Below are positions 41,291 to 49,583 of a stretch of DNA of 51,759 nucleotides, in pieces; position 1 is the first letter of the stretch, and the number at the start of each line of letters is the position of its first letter. The translations under genes were made by a program, and so were the position numbers. The DNA comes from an uncultured Limosilactobacillus sp. (lineage in GTDB: Bacteria; Bacillota; Bacilli; Lactobacillales; Lactobacillaceae): NCBI RefSeq assembly GCF_934202235.1, contig NZ_CAKPXS010000006.1:1-51759 (forward strand). Reading direction: 5' to 3'. The notes beneath the pieces are model-generated. The model was not told the DNA's origin, did no database searches, and saw only the letters and a program-made list of their open reading frames with translations.

Positions 41291-41299
41291 TGCTACAAT
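41291..41299 (+). promoter_or_regulatory. Extended -10 promoter of the Spx-like gene
   Basis: TGCTACAAT (41291-41299), 34 bases before the ATG, with a weak -35 CTAACA. Confidence 0.55.
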
Positions 41300-41332
41300 G
41301 AATCTAGCAGCTTGTGTTAAGGAAGTGATGAA

Positions 41333-41758
41333 ATGGTCAACTTGTATTTTCATACCAACGACCCGTCAAAAAGAAAGGCCGTCAGGTGGCTAACCGACCA
41401 CGATATCGCAGTCGTTCAACGAAACTTGGAAAAGGACCCGTTGACTAAAGCGGAAGTTACCCGCCTGTTAACCCTTTGCCTTAACGGGACCGATGAACTG
41501 ATTTCAAAACGTTCACGCGAAACAAAGTCCTTAAAGATGGACCGCGATAGTGTCACTATTAACCAATTGACTTCAGCCATCCATGAGAATCCACATATCC
41601 TGAAAAACCCCATTATCTTTAATAGTCACAAGCTGATTACCGGGTTCGATCAGGAAAAGATGGGCGTCTTCATTACTCCCCACCAACGACGGATGGAATT
41701 ATCAGCCCTGTTTGCAAAGTTAACCAACCAAACTGGTGGTAGCTTCAAAATGGCTTAA
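41333..41758 (+). CDS. Spx/ArsC-family protein without the redox CXXC
   Basis: The 141-residue protein follows Spx along its length: VRWLTDHDIAVVQRNL, GTDELISKRS (with the Gly that in Spx contacts the RNA polymerase alpha C-terminal domain), IHENPHILKNPIIF and a C-terminal helix. Spx-type regulators bind RNA polymerase and react to disulfide stress through Cys10-X-X-Cys13. Here that stretch reads YFHTNDPSKRKA, with no Cys anywhere, so thiol sensing is impossible. It may be a constitutive or differently controlled regulator. AAGGAAGTGATGAA precedes the ATG. It is monocistronic. Confidence 0.85.
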   Translation: MVNLYFHTNDPSKRKAVRWLTDHDIAVVQRNLEKDPLTKAEVTRLLTLCLNGTDELISKRSRETKSLKMDRDSVTINQLTSAIHENPHILKNPIIFNSHKLITGFDQEKMGVFITPHQRRMELSALFAKLTNQTGGSFKMA

Positions 41759-41779
41759 CCACCACAAACTTGCTACCAA

Positions 41780-41827
41780 CACGAAAATACCAGTCAGGAA
41801 TAACCCTGACTGGTATTTTTTATTTTT
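41780..41827. terminator. Bidirectional terminator between Spx-like and permease genes
   Basis: AAAATACCAGTCAGG pairs with CCTGACTGGTATTTT around AATAAC; TTTTTTATTTTTT follows on the right and the arms supply A-runs for the converging permease gene. Confidence 0.92.
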
Positions 41828-43179
41828 TAACCCTTTTTCCGTAACTTAGCCAAACGCGCCTGCCGTTTCTGTTCACACTTTTCATCCTTATCAATGAAAA
41901 TATAGGCAATGGCAGCAATCACGGCCACAATGGCTCCGACCATAATGGTCTTGGCAGTAAAGTTAGTCACCATGTAAAAAGAAATCACCAGCGCTAGTAC
42001 CGGAATAAGGTATTTGCCAGGTAATTTAAAACCGTGAGTCGGAAATTCATCCGTATGCTGGAAGCGAATTTCCGCAAAAATTGTTGGCACGTATTGAACA
42101 AATGAAGCAAGGACAATACAAGAAACTAAGAATAGGTATGATTGCGTTGATAACATCAGTGAAACTGCCGCCGTTAAGATGATGCTAACCCACGGAGCAT
42201 TATAGCGGTTCTTTTTGCCGATCACCTTGGGCAGCATGCCGTGTTCATTGGCCAACGACGCGATCAACGATGGTGCGTTAAACGAAGCGACAAAGGCCAC
42301 CCCAAAAATACTAATCAGCATGCCCACGATAACCAAGACATAGCCCCAGGTACCAACACCGTCGCGAAAGGCAATCGCAATGGGCGTACTATACTTGCTC
42401 ATCCGAGTACCTAAAATCCCAATAGCGACAACCATCATCAAGGAATAAAGAATGGTGACACTGGCCATCACGGCAACGAGCACCCGCGGAATATTCTTCT
42501 CCGGGTTCTCCATTTGCTTAGCGGCAATTGGCACGAACGAGAAACCGGCAAACAGGTAAAAGACAACACTAAAGGCAGCACCAAAGTGACTGAAAAAGCC
42601 GCTAAAACTACTTGCGGCCGCTGTCGGGATCACGGGGTGAAAATGACCAAAGTGAATCGTAAAGGCCCCTACGACGATAAAAATGATAATCGTCGCCATC
42701 TTGGCCGCCGACGAGGTATTATCCACAAGCTTAACTAACGAACGACCAAAAAGATTAATGATGGAGAATAACACAATTAAACCAACAACTGAGGAATAGT
42801 AAACCACCGGGTTGTGAAATACCGGTAAAAAGCTCTTTAAAGTCGTCAAAAGTGCGACCACTTCTGCTGTCAGGGTACAACAACCCAAAAACCAAATAAA
42901 AATCCCAATTTCAAAGCCGGCAAAACGGCCAAAAGCATTATAAGAGTAAATCCAGGCTGCACCAGATTCCTTAAACCGGCTTGCCAGGTCGGCATAAACA
43001 AGCGCAACCATGCTGACCGTTAAGGCAGCAAAGAGCAGCACCAGCACACTCATCAAGTTCATATCACGGTAGATAACCTGTGGTAACAGGAAGGCACCAG
43101 AGCCAACCACGGCGTTAATACCAAGAAAGTAAATTGAAAGAAACGATAACTTTTTTCCACCAGCTTTTGCTGTTTTCAT
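41827..43179 (-). CDS. APC-superfamily amino-acid permease
   Basis: The 450-residue integral membrane protein has about twelve hydrophobic segments. The first contains the APC signature GINAVVGSGAFLLP; others include YSYNAFGRFAGFEIG and FNAPSLIASLANEHGMLPKV. The C-terminus is short and basic. The start MKTAKAGGKK is chosen because AAGGTG lies before it. The substrate cannot be read from sequence; decarboxylase partners are not adjacent. A cre-like site and a promoter lie upstream, suggesting carbon catabolite control. Confidence 0.9.
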   Translation of the reverse strand: MKTAKAGGKKLSFLSIYFLGINAVVGSGAFLLPQVIYRDMNLMSVLVLLFAALTVSMVALVYADLASRFKESGAAWIYSYNAFGRFAGFEIGIFIWFLGCCTLTAEVVALLTTLKSFLPVFHNPVVYYSSVVGLIVLFSIINLFGRSLVKLVDNTSSAAKMATIIIFIVVGAFTIHFGHFHPVIPTAAASSFSGFFSHFGAAFSVVFYLFAGFSFVPIAAKQMENPEKNIPRVLVAVMASVTILYSLMMVVAIGILGTRMSKYSTPIAIAFRDGVGTWGYVLVIVGMLISIFGVAFVASFNAPSLIASLANEHGMLPKVIGKKNRYNAPWVSIILTAAVSLMLSTQSYLFLVSCIVLASFVQYVPTIFAEIRFQHTDEFPTHGFKLPGKYLIPVLALVISFYMVTNFTAKTIMVGAIVAVIAAIAYIFIDKDEKCEQKRQARLAKLRKKG

Positions 43180-43234
43180 ACATAACACCTTCAATTTGTA
43201 GAAGCAATAATCTATCGAATATTAACAGTTTCTT

Positions 43235-43263
43235 ACTATCACAATAACGCAAAACGCTTTCAA
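43235..43263 (-). promoter_or_regulatory. Permease promoter overlapping a cre site
   Basis: On the minus strand TTGAAA (43263-43258), 17-base spacer, GATAGT (43240-43235). The sequence TTGAAAGCGTTTTGC (43263-43249) fits the CcpA cre consensus WTGAAARCGYTTWNN at every defined position and covers the -35, which would give repression by CcpA. Confidence 0.6.
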
Positions 43264-43356
43264 ATTCAATTATTCCCTTTAGTTACGCGTTTTTGTGGTT
43301 TATCGATAGATTGCAAAATGTTTTATTGATAGTTTTGTGGTGCGTCTGTAGAAAAC

Positions 43357-43388
43357 AAAAAGGGCGCGAGTAAACTCACGCTCTTTAT
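43357..43388 (-). terminator. Terminator of the prs-like gene
   Basis: On the minus strand GAGCGTGAGT (43383-43374) pairs with ACTCGCGCCC (43371-43362) with one mismatch and one G-T pair; CCCTTTTTGTTTT follows. Confidence 0.75.
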
Positions 43389-43398
43389 TAGTAGATAA

Positions 43399-44388
43399 TT
43401 AATCCTTGGTTGTTAACGGTTGGAAAAGTGAATCGATGGATTGGTGACGGTGAATCCGCATCAGAGCAGCCGCTAAAAGATCGGCAACGGAGATAACCAC
43501 CATTTTATCGATCTGCTTATTAGACGGAATGCTAATAGAATCAGAGACAACCAGTTCTTTGATTGGTGAGTGCTCCAAAATTTCAGGGGCGTTTCCTGAC
43601 AGAACCGGATGAGTTGCAATCCCGTAAATGTTCTTAGCACCAAATTTCTTAAGGACTTCCGCGGACATTGCCATCCGGCGACCCGTATCAACAATATCAT
43701 CGATAATAATCGCGTTCTTTCCCTTAACATTGCCGATAACGAAATCCGCACTGGTTTTTGTCAGTGAGGCTTCGTGCTTTACATCCTCGCGATTATCAAC
43801 GATCGCAATTGGCGCGTTAATAAATTCAGCGAAGCGTCTCGTCATCGTCACTCCCGCATGGTCAGGTGCCACCAGGACAACATTCTTGTCGAGGTGCTGG
43901 TCTTTAACATACTTTGCAAACAGCGGTGCCGCAATCAGGTGGTCAACTGGAATGTCAAAGAAGCCTTGCACCTGGGCCGCATGCAAATCAATCGTTACCA
44001 GCCGACTAATCTGATCCATTTCCAGCAAATCAGCCACTAACTTTGCCGTAATTGGTTCCCGCGACCGCGCTTTGCGGTCTTGACGAGCATAACCATAGTA
44101 AGGCATCACAACGCAAATCGATGCTGCACTGGCCCGCCGGAGGGCATCCACCATAATCAACAGTTCCATCAAATTCGTATTGACGGGGTCGGAAATTGAT
44201 TGAATAACATAAACTTCACAACCGCGGACGCTTTCCTCAATTTCTACAGAAATTTCACCATCGGCAAAGTGACTAATCTTCGCCTTACTGAGCGGCACCC
44301 CCACACCATCGGCAACTTTCCTGGCCAACTGGGGGTTGGAATTTAAGCTAAATAGCCGTACGTTCGCGATCTTGTCTGTTGCGTTCAT
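43399..44388 (-). CDS. prs: Ribose-phosphate pyrophosphokinase paralogue with altered active-site loops
   Basis: PRPP synthetase makes PRPP from ribose 5-phosphate and ATP. From MNATDKIANV, seven bases after AGGAG, the protein is 329 residues with family blocks HFADGEISVEI, DPVNTNLMELLIMVDALRRA, MPYYGYARQDRK and TIDLHA. Two key loops differ: the flexible catalytic loop reads AIVDNRED (197-202), without the Lys of the usual DKRR, and the PRPP loop reads DDIVDTGRRM, where DTAGT or DTGGT is usual. It may be a regulatory or divergent second copy. recD2 lies upstream; a promoter palindrome precedes it. Confidence 0.85.
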   Translation of the reverse strand: MNATDKIANVRLFSLNSNPQLARKVADGVGVPLSKAKISHFADGEISVEIEESVRGCEVYVIQSISDPVNTNLMELLIMVDALRRASAASICVVMPYYGYARQDRKARSREPITAKLVADLLEMDQISRLVTIDLHAAQVQGFFDIPVDHLIAAPLFAKYVKDQHLDKNVVLVAPDHAGVTMTRRFAEFINAPIAIVDNREDVKHEASLTKTSADFVIGNVKGKNAIIIDDIVDTGRRMAMSAEVLKKFGAKNIYGIATHPVLSGNAPEILEHSPIKELVVSDSISIPSNKQIDKMVVISVADLLAAALMRIHRHQSIDSLFQPLTTKD

Positions 44389-44423
44389 TTGCAAACTCCT
44401 ATCGTCTCAATCAGTGTTTTGTG

Positions 44424-44442
44424 ATACAGCTGTATTGTATCA
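44424..44442 (-). promoter_or_regulatory. Extended -10 promoter of prs with overlapping palindrome
   Basis: On the minus strand TGATACAAT (44442-44434) is an extended -10. The perfect palindrome ATACAGCTGTAT (44424-44435) overlaps its right end and the expected transcription start, as an operator would. It is embedded in the near-symmetric TGATACAATACAGCTGTATCA. Confidence 0.55.
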
Positions 44443-44474
44443 TTTTTCACTAAGTCCGCGTAGCCAATCAGTGA

Positions 44475-46877
44475 TTATTCCTTCTTTTTAAAGGAAACAG
44501 GAGTAATCCCCTCCATGCCAATCATCGGGGAAATTTCCTCGTTAGCAATTGCCGCGGCAGTCAGTACGTGTGATTGACCGTGACTTTGTGTCGGTGCTTG
44601 TTTTTCCGGCTGGGTCTTTGATGACGATTGGCGTTTAAGAAGGATCTTCTTTTGGCTCCCCTGCCGAAAAGCAGCCGTGAGCCGTTCCCGCATAAGCGTG
44701 CGACGAGCGGAGACGGCATTAATCACGCTAGTCTCAAACGCCTGCTGTTCCCCGACCATTAGCAAAAATTGCGAGGCCCGCGTTACCGCAGTATAAAAGA
44801 GGTTACGTTTCAGCATAATGGAATCCGCATTGACCAGGGCGATGATCACGACGGGAAACTGGCTCCCCTGTGACTTATGAATCGAAATACAATAAGCCAG
44901 CGTCAGTTGTTCCTTCCATTCCAGTGGATTATATGACACTTCCCGCTGGTCAAAGCTAACCGTGATCTTAGCATTCTTTCCCCGTGCCACCGGATCCACA
45001 TCACGGCTTTCGATAGTCTTAATGATTCCAATATCGCCATTAAAGACCCCTTTATCAGGGTTGTTGACCCGCTGCATCACCTTGTCGCCAACGCGATACG
45101 TATGGTTATTTTCTCGCCCAAAAACGACGCTCGCCTTTCCACCGGCTTGTGGGTTTTGCTGAGACTGAACAAAGGCGTTAATTTCGTTAATGCCACCAAC
45201 TTTCTTGTACATTGGTGCCATCACTTGAATGTCTGGCAAGTCATAGCCCTGCTGCTTTGCCCAGTCAATCAGCTTATTGACAAAGATGGCAACCTGGTTA
45301 GGTGGGCAAAGAACTGCTGAACGGTCAACCTGGTTATGCTGCCAGTTGTCTGGCAGGTGTCCATGGTTAACCTGGTGGGCAAAAGTGACAATCGTTGAAT
45401 CCTCGTCCTGGCGATAAATCCGCTCCAGTTTAACAGTTGGCAGGACCGCACTGGACAAGAGGTCAGAAAACACCTGACCAGGGCCGACGGACGGCAACTG
45501 GTCCGCATCGCCGACCAAGACGAGCCGGGTCCCCGGATTAACGGCGTCAATTAGTGCCCGGCACAAAAGTGTGTCCACCATGGACATTTCATCAACAATG
45601 ACCATTTTGGCGTCAAACGTCTTGGAGGCCCGAATCTGAGCTGGCATTTCCCGGCCAGTTAACCCCAGACAATGATGAATTGTATAGGCATTAATTCCCG
45701 TCGCTTCGCTCATCCGTTTAGCGGCCCGACCAGTCGGTGCCGCCAACACCAAGTCGGTAGTTTGCGCCCCCGTCGACCCCAAAAAGGTTTCAATGATCCC
45801 CTTAATAATTGTTGTTTTACCAGTTCCTGGCCCCCCGGTAATCAAACTAACCGGCGATTGAACAGCTAACTTAATTGCCGCCCGCTGTTCGTCATCAAGG
45901 TGAATATCATTGTGGTCTTCATAGTGCTTAATCTGTTTCTCCAGGTCCTGGTCAGCAAGCGAATTAAGGGACCCTTCGTTGAGTAATTTCAAATCACGGG
46001 CGATCTCTTGTTCGGCCCGGTCTAATTCAGCTGGGAAGACCTTTTGCTGGTCCACCACCCGCACCAGTTGCAGCTTTTTCCTGTCAAGGCGTTGTTCTAG
46101 CTTCCCCGCTAACTGGCGGTTGCCTAACAAACGACTTGCTCGGTCAATTACTTCTTGGCGCTCACAGTAAGTATTGCCACTTTCACGGGTCAATTCTTCG
46201 CTTGCTTCTAGTAAGCCCGCATCCAACCGCAGTGGCGAATCCGCTTGCCATCCTAACTGATCAGCCAACTTATCCACCAGTGAAAAAGTGACCCCGCTCA
46301 CTTCACGGACTAGTTGGTACGGGTCCTCTTTAATCACCTTACTAGCGTTGGTACCAAACTTTTGAAAAATATCTTGACTCTGGTTCCCGGTAAAGCCAAG
46401 CTGTCCCAGCCGCTGCAATAAGATGTCCTTCGTTTTACCGAGCCGCAGCGCCCCAAACAGCTGCTTTCGTTGTTCATCAGTCGGATCACAGCGTTCGATG
46501 ATTTCCGGGTTGTTGACTAGTTCATTGAGAGCATTATCGCCAAGCGTCTCGACAATGGTCTTAGCAAAGTGATCATCGACGTTCAGGTTGCGGAGATACT
46601 GGAAGGCTGTGTCTTTGCCTGGTTTGACATCAATAACTCGCTTATAGCTCACCACCCGAAACTGCTGACCATATTTAGGGTGTTTAACCCATTTTCCGGT
46701 GAAGGCGTAGTCAACATCGTGACTTAAGTCGCCAAAGTCGCCAACAATGGTGTAAGTATGTTTTTTAGTGATGAGTGGCATCACCTTGTAGTAACTATCC
46801 GGGGACGAAAAAAAAGGCTCCTGCGGTTTCCCCGTAACGGTTTCCTGCCCCGCAGTCGTCTTTTTTTGTTTAGTCAT
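44475..46877 (-). CDS. recD2: SF1B 5'-3' DNA helicase RecD2
   Basis: RecD2 unwinds DNA at stalled forks and takes part in mismatch repair and genome stability. The 800-residue protein has an N-terminal domain with helix-hairpin-helix elements, Walker A GGPGTGKTT (348-356), DEMSMVD (Walker B), GDADQLPSVGPG, and the C-terminal UvrD-like SIHKSQGSQFP motif. The tail is basic and low in structure. Its ATG overlaps the stop of the upstream TPR gene by eight bases, the yrrB-yrrC order of Bacillus. Confidence 0.96.
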   Translation of the reverse strand: MTKQKKTTAGQETVTGKPQEPFFSSPDSYYKVMPLITKKHTYTIVGDFGDLSHDVDYAFTGKWVKHPKYGQQFRVVSYKRVIDVKPGKDTAFQYLRNLNVDDHFAKTIVETLGDNALNELVNNPEIIERCDPTDEQRKQLFGALRLGKTKDILLQRLGQLGFTGNQSQDIFQKFGTNASKVIKEDPYQLVREVSGVTFSLVDKLADQLGWQADSPLRLDAGLLEASEELTRESGNTYCERQEVIDRASRLLGNRQLAGKLEQRLDRKKLQLVRVVDQQKVFPAELDRAEQEIARDLKLLNEGSLNSLADQDLEKQIKHYEDHNDIHLDDEQRAAIKLAVQSPVSLITGGPGTGKTTIIKGIIETFLGSTGAQTTDLVLAAPTGRAAKRMSEATGINAYTIHHCLGLTGREMPAQIRASKTFDAKMVIVDEMSMVDTLLCRALIDAVNPGTRLVLVGDADQLPSVGPGQVFSDLLSSAVLPTVKLERIYRQDEDSTIVTFAHQVNHGHLPDNWQHNQVDRSAVLCPPNQVAIFVNKLIDWAKQQGYDLPDIQVMAPMYKKVGGINEINAFVQSQQNPQAGGKASVVFGRENNHTYRVGDKVMQRVNNPDKGVFNGDIGIIKTIESRDVDPVARGKNAKITVSFDQREVSYNPLEWKEQLTLAYCISIHKSQGSQFPVVIIALVNADSIMLKRNLFYTAVTRASQFLLMVGEQQAFETSVINAVSARRTLMRERLTAAFRQGSQKKILLKRQSSSKTQPEKQAPTQSHGQSHVLTAAAIANEEISPMIGMEGITPVSFKKKE

Positions 46878-47556
46878 TTGTCAATCCACCCTGCTGCTCC
46901 AGAAAGTCTTTAATGTCGGCAATCCGTTTTTCACTCTTCTTATAAAAATCAGGGTCCAGTTGCTGTGCCTGGGTCAAATAGCTATGGTAATCTTCGCCTA
47001 ACACCATCGCAACCAAGCCGCGGTTAAACTGGGTGTCCGCCCGGCCCGGATGGTGCTTCAAAATTGCATCATAATAACCACGAGCCTGTTCAAACTCGCC
47101 GAGCGCCAAGAAGGAGTCACCAAGGACCTGGTTGATGGCTGCATCATCAGGACGAAGTTCCAGGGCGGTTAACCCGTAGGCCACCGCTTGCTTATAATGC
47201 TTTTCTTTCATATAGCTCTGGGCCAACATTAGGTAAGAGTCAGCCTTGAGTTTCGGGTCATCAATCTTATTGTAATAGTCAATGGCGCTCTTTACCTTAC
47301 CAACGGTGTAATAAAGGTTGCCCAGTCCGTAGTTCAGCAGGTTAACAGCATTCGCATCATCCTTTTGTTCAAAGATGCCCAACGCTTTCATAAATAACTC
47401 TTCAGCCTGTTCATACGACTGCAGCCGCGTCAATAACGAACCGAGGTCATAATAGTTGTTAACTTTATCCGGCTGCTGATCAATTGCCACAATCAAGCGG
47501 TGAACTAGCTTGTTCGTTTGCTCTTGACTAGCCTTTGATGAATCTTTCGTTGTCAT
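46870..47556 (-). CDS. TPR-repeat protein (YrrB-like)
   Basis: The 228-residue protein consists of about five TPR units (for example NNYYDLGSLLTRLQSYEQAE, VNLLNYGLGNLYYTVGKVKS, ADSYLMLAQSYMKEKHYKQA, AAINQVLGDSFLALGEFEQA, ADTQFNRGLVAMVLGEDYHS). TPR units form protein-binding superhelices; the partner is unknown. Position between mnmA and recD2 matches YrrB of Bacillus, so it belongs to a conserved cluster. GAGGAGACTGACTA precedes the ATG. Confidence 0.92.
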   Translation of the reverse strand: MTTKDSSKASQEQTNKLVHRLIVAIDQQPDKVNNYYDLGSLLTRLQSYEQAEELFMKALGIFEQKDDANAVNLLNYGLGNLYYTVGKVKSAIDYYNKIDDPKLKADSYLMLAQSYMKEKHYKQAVAYGLTALELRPDDAAINQVLGDSFLALGEFEQARGYYDAILKHHPGRADTQFNRGLVAMVLGEDYHSYLTQAQQLDPDFYKKSEKRIADIKDFLEQQGGLTND

Positions 47557-47571
47557 TAGTCAGTCTCCTCA

Positions 47572-48231
47572 TCAAATTGTGTCCGTAGGGTCTACCGTGG
47601 TTTTATGAAGATAGTCCGTTTCGTTCCATTTATTCAGCTGAAAATGATGACCATCAGTTGTTTCCAAAATCGTCGTCGAAGTATTCGACAAACCGCCACG
47701 GTCTTTCAGGTGTGCTAATGGAACGTCTAACAAGCCGTTGATCCCCGCATTCAGTGCCGCACCATGTGAAACTACCAGGACATTTTGCTGTCCCGGATAA
47801 GCCGCCGCATACTCTTCAATTGCTGCCCGGAACCGGTCAATAACTGCTGAGAAACTCTCGCTGTCAATTAAGCGGTTATCAAACTTATCGGCGTGAAAAT
47901 GGAAACTATCCACTACCTGGGGCCAACGTGCTTTGACTTCATCAAAGCGGCGCCCCTCCATCTTCCCGAGATTAAATTCCCGCAACCGGCTATCTACCGT
48001 TAGCGGGACTTCTGTCGGCAGTTGACTAATCAGGCAGCGCGCCGTTGTGAGGGCCCGCGGCAGCGGACTAGCATAGGCATGAATAAAATCAACAGCAGCC
48101 AAGTGATTAGCTAGTAGCTTGATTTCATGGTAACTCTCAGGTAGTAACGGGGAATCGCCATGTGCCCCCTGATAACGGGACGCCTTATTCCATTCCGTTT
48201 TTCCGTGACGGATAAAGTAAAAAACAGTCAT
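47572..48231 (-). CDS. Histidine phosphatase superfamily protein
   Basis: The 219-residue protein starts with the catalytic motif FYFIRHGKTEWN (His9), then the SPLPRALTTAR block near 57 and the second His in VVSHGAALNAG. It is like phosphoglycerate mutase (GpmB/PhoE type), but substrate cannot be assigned from sequence; such proteins are often broad phosphatases. It lies between mnmA and the TPR gene, and an extended -10 promoter follows the mnmA terminator, so it may head the TPR-recD2 group. Confidence 0.9.
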   Translation of the reverse strand: MTVFYFIRHGKTEWNKASRYQGAHGDSPLLPESYHEIKLLANHLAAVDFIHAYASPLPRALTTARCLISQLPTEVPLTVDSRLREFNLGKMEGRRFDEVKARWPQVVDSFHFHADKFDNRLIDSESFSAVIDRFRAAIEEYAAAYPGQQNVLVVSHGAALNAGINGLLDVPLAHLKDRGGLSNTSTTILETTDGHHFQLNKWNETDYLHKTTVDPTDTI

Positions 48232-48266
48232 CGCACACCATGGTCCTTTCCAAACCTTTCCCTACT

Positions 48267-48275
48267 ATCTTAACA
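48267..48275 (-). promoter_or_regulatory. Extended -10 promoter of the phosphatase gene
   Basis: On the minus strand TGTTAAGAT (48275-48267), between the mnmA terminator and the phosphatase ATG. Confidence 0.45.
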
Positions 48276-48303
48276 GAGTTTTCCCCGCAATGAAGAATGC
48301 TTT

Positions 48304-48335
48304 AACAAAAAAAGTGACGAATTTAATCGTCACTT
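48304..48335 (-). terminator. Terminator of mnmA
   Basis: On the minus strand AAGTGACGA (48335-48327) pairs with TCGTCACTT (48320-48312), followed by TTTTTTG. It is perfect. Confidence 0.9.
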
Positions 48336-48340
48336 CTTTG

Positions 48341-49477
48341 CTAAACATACTGCAACTGATGATTATCCTGGTAAGCACGGTCAATGATTGCGCTCCCCAA
48401 ACACTCGTCGCCATCATAAAAGACAACCGCCTGACCAGGGGTAATAGCCCGCGCAGGATCATCAAAGTAGACCGTTAAGCTGTCACCATCTTCATTGATA
48501 TCAACTGTCACCGGCACATCTTTTTGGCGGTAACGGAACTTAGCCGTACAACGGAAATGATCACCATAGCGGCTCATGACATCATCAACCCAGTGAATGT
48601 CACTCGCTGCCAAGTGCGTTGCGTAAAGGGCCGGATTATCATAACCCTGACCCACATACAGAATATTCTTTTTAATATCCTTGCCCACGACAAACCACGG
48701 GGCATTGCTCTTGGCATTGCCGCCCAGGCCAAGCCCCCGTCGTTGGCCAATTGTGTAGTACATCAACCCGGTATGCTGGCCTACCGTTTGACCATCAAGT
48801 GTCATCATCGGACCAGGTTGTGCCGGTAAGTAATGGCTCAGGAATTCCCGGAAATGCCCATCTTCACCAATAAAGCAAATGCCGACCGAATCCTTTTTAT
48901 TTGCTGTCGCTAACCCCGCCTGGCGGGCAATCTCCCGCACTTGTGGCTTCGTATACTTGGCGAGCGGAAAGATAACATCATCCAGCTGGTCATGGTCAAG
49001 CTGACTCAGGAAATAAGTTTGATCCTTATTTTGGTCGGTCGCCCTCATCAGGTGCATATTGCCATCCCCATCGCGATGAAGGTCTGCATAATGCCCCATC
49101 GCAATGTAGTCTGCTCCTAACTGGTGGGCATAATCAGTAAAGGCGCGGAACTTAATCTCCTTGTTGCATAAAACATCGGGATTCGGGGTCCGCCCCTTCT
49201 TGTACTCATCAATAAAGTAGGTAAAGACCCGGTCCCAATACTCCTTTTCAAAGTTGACCGAGTAGTATGGAATACCGATTTTCGTTGCCACTTTGGCAAC
49301 GTCGCGGTAATCGGTGGTTGCCGTACAAACACCATTCTCATCGGTATCATCCCAGTTTTTCATGAACACACCAACAACGTCATACCCCGCCCGTTTCAGC
49401 AAGAGCGCCGAAACGGAAGAGTCAACGCCGCCACTCATGCCGACAACGACACGGGTGTGACTGTGGTCTTGTTTCAT
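48341..49477 (-). CDS. mnmA: tRNA 2-thiouridine(34) synthase MnmA
   Basis: MnmA adds sulfur at wobble U34 of tRNA for Lys, Glu and Gln. The 378-residue protein has the PP-loop GMSGGVDSS (13-21), the catalytic Cys104 (DVLCNKE) and Cys201 (GICFIGE). It is downstream of the cysteine desulfurase and DUF1831, as in Bacillus (yrvO-trmU), which supplies its sulfur. An extended -10 lies in the 106-base gap to DUF1831, so it may also be transcribed alone. It ends with its own terminator. Confidence 0.97.
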   Translation of the reverse strand: MKQDHSHTRVVVGMSGGVDSSVSALLLKRAGYDVVGVFMKNWDDTDENGVCTATTDYRDVAKVATKIGIPYYSVNFEKEYWDRVFTYFIDEYKKGRTPNPDVLCNKEIKFRAFTDYAHQLGADYIAMGHYADLHRDGDGNMHLMRATDQNKDQTYFLSQLDHDQLDDVIFPLAKYTKPQVREIARQAGLATANKKDSVGICFIGEDGHFREFLSHYLPAQPGPMMTLDGQTVGQHTGLMYYTIGQRRGLGLGGNAKSNAPWFVVGKDIKKNILYVGQGYDNPALYATHLAASDIHWVDDVMSRYGDHFRCTAKFRYRQKDVPVTVDINEDGDSLTVYFDDPARAITPGQAVVFYDGDECLGSAIIDRAYQDNHQLQYV

Positions 49478-49556
49478 TTAGTTCACCATCATTTCGTCTA
49501 AGATTCTGGTCGTCAACGATTGAAGGTCGTGATTCCAGTAAAAGTTATTGTACCAA

Positions 49557-49565
49557 ATGACACAC
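49557..49565 (-). promoter_or_regulatory. Extended -10 promoter of mnmA
   Basis: On the minus strand TGGTACAAT (49565-49557), 80 bases before the mnmA ATG and after the DUF1831 stop; no strong -35. Confidence 0.45.
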
Positions 49566-49583
49566 CCGGTTGACCAGCCGAAG

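Larger units (their letters stand above)
41015..41332. other. 318-base region between wall hydrolase and Spx-like genes
   Basis: This divergent gap holds no gene. It contains an AT-rich stretch near 41200-41270, a short hairpin (41127-41150), an inverted repeat TTCGCTAT/ATAGCGAA (41083-41090 and 41100-41107), and on the right an extended -10 promoter for the Spx-like gene. A promoter for the hydrolase gene is not obvious; the inverted repeat lies about 70-90 bases before its start and could be a regulator site. Confidence 0.5.

Noticed and set aside
43204..43314. Inverted copies of TCTATCGA before the permease gene, 85 bases apart
   Set aside because: Short, far apart and AT-rich; could be chance, and no regulator or hairpin role is evident.
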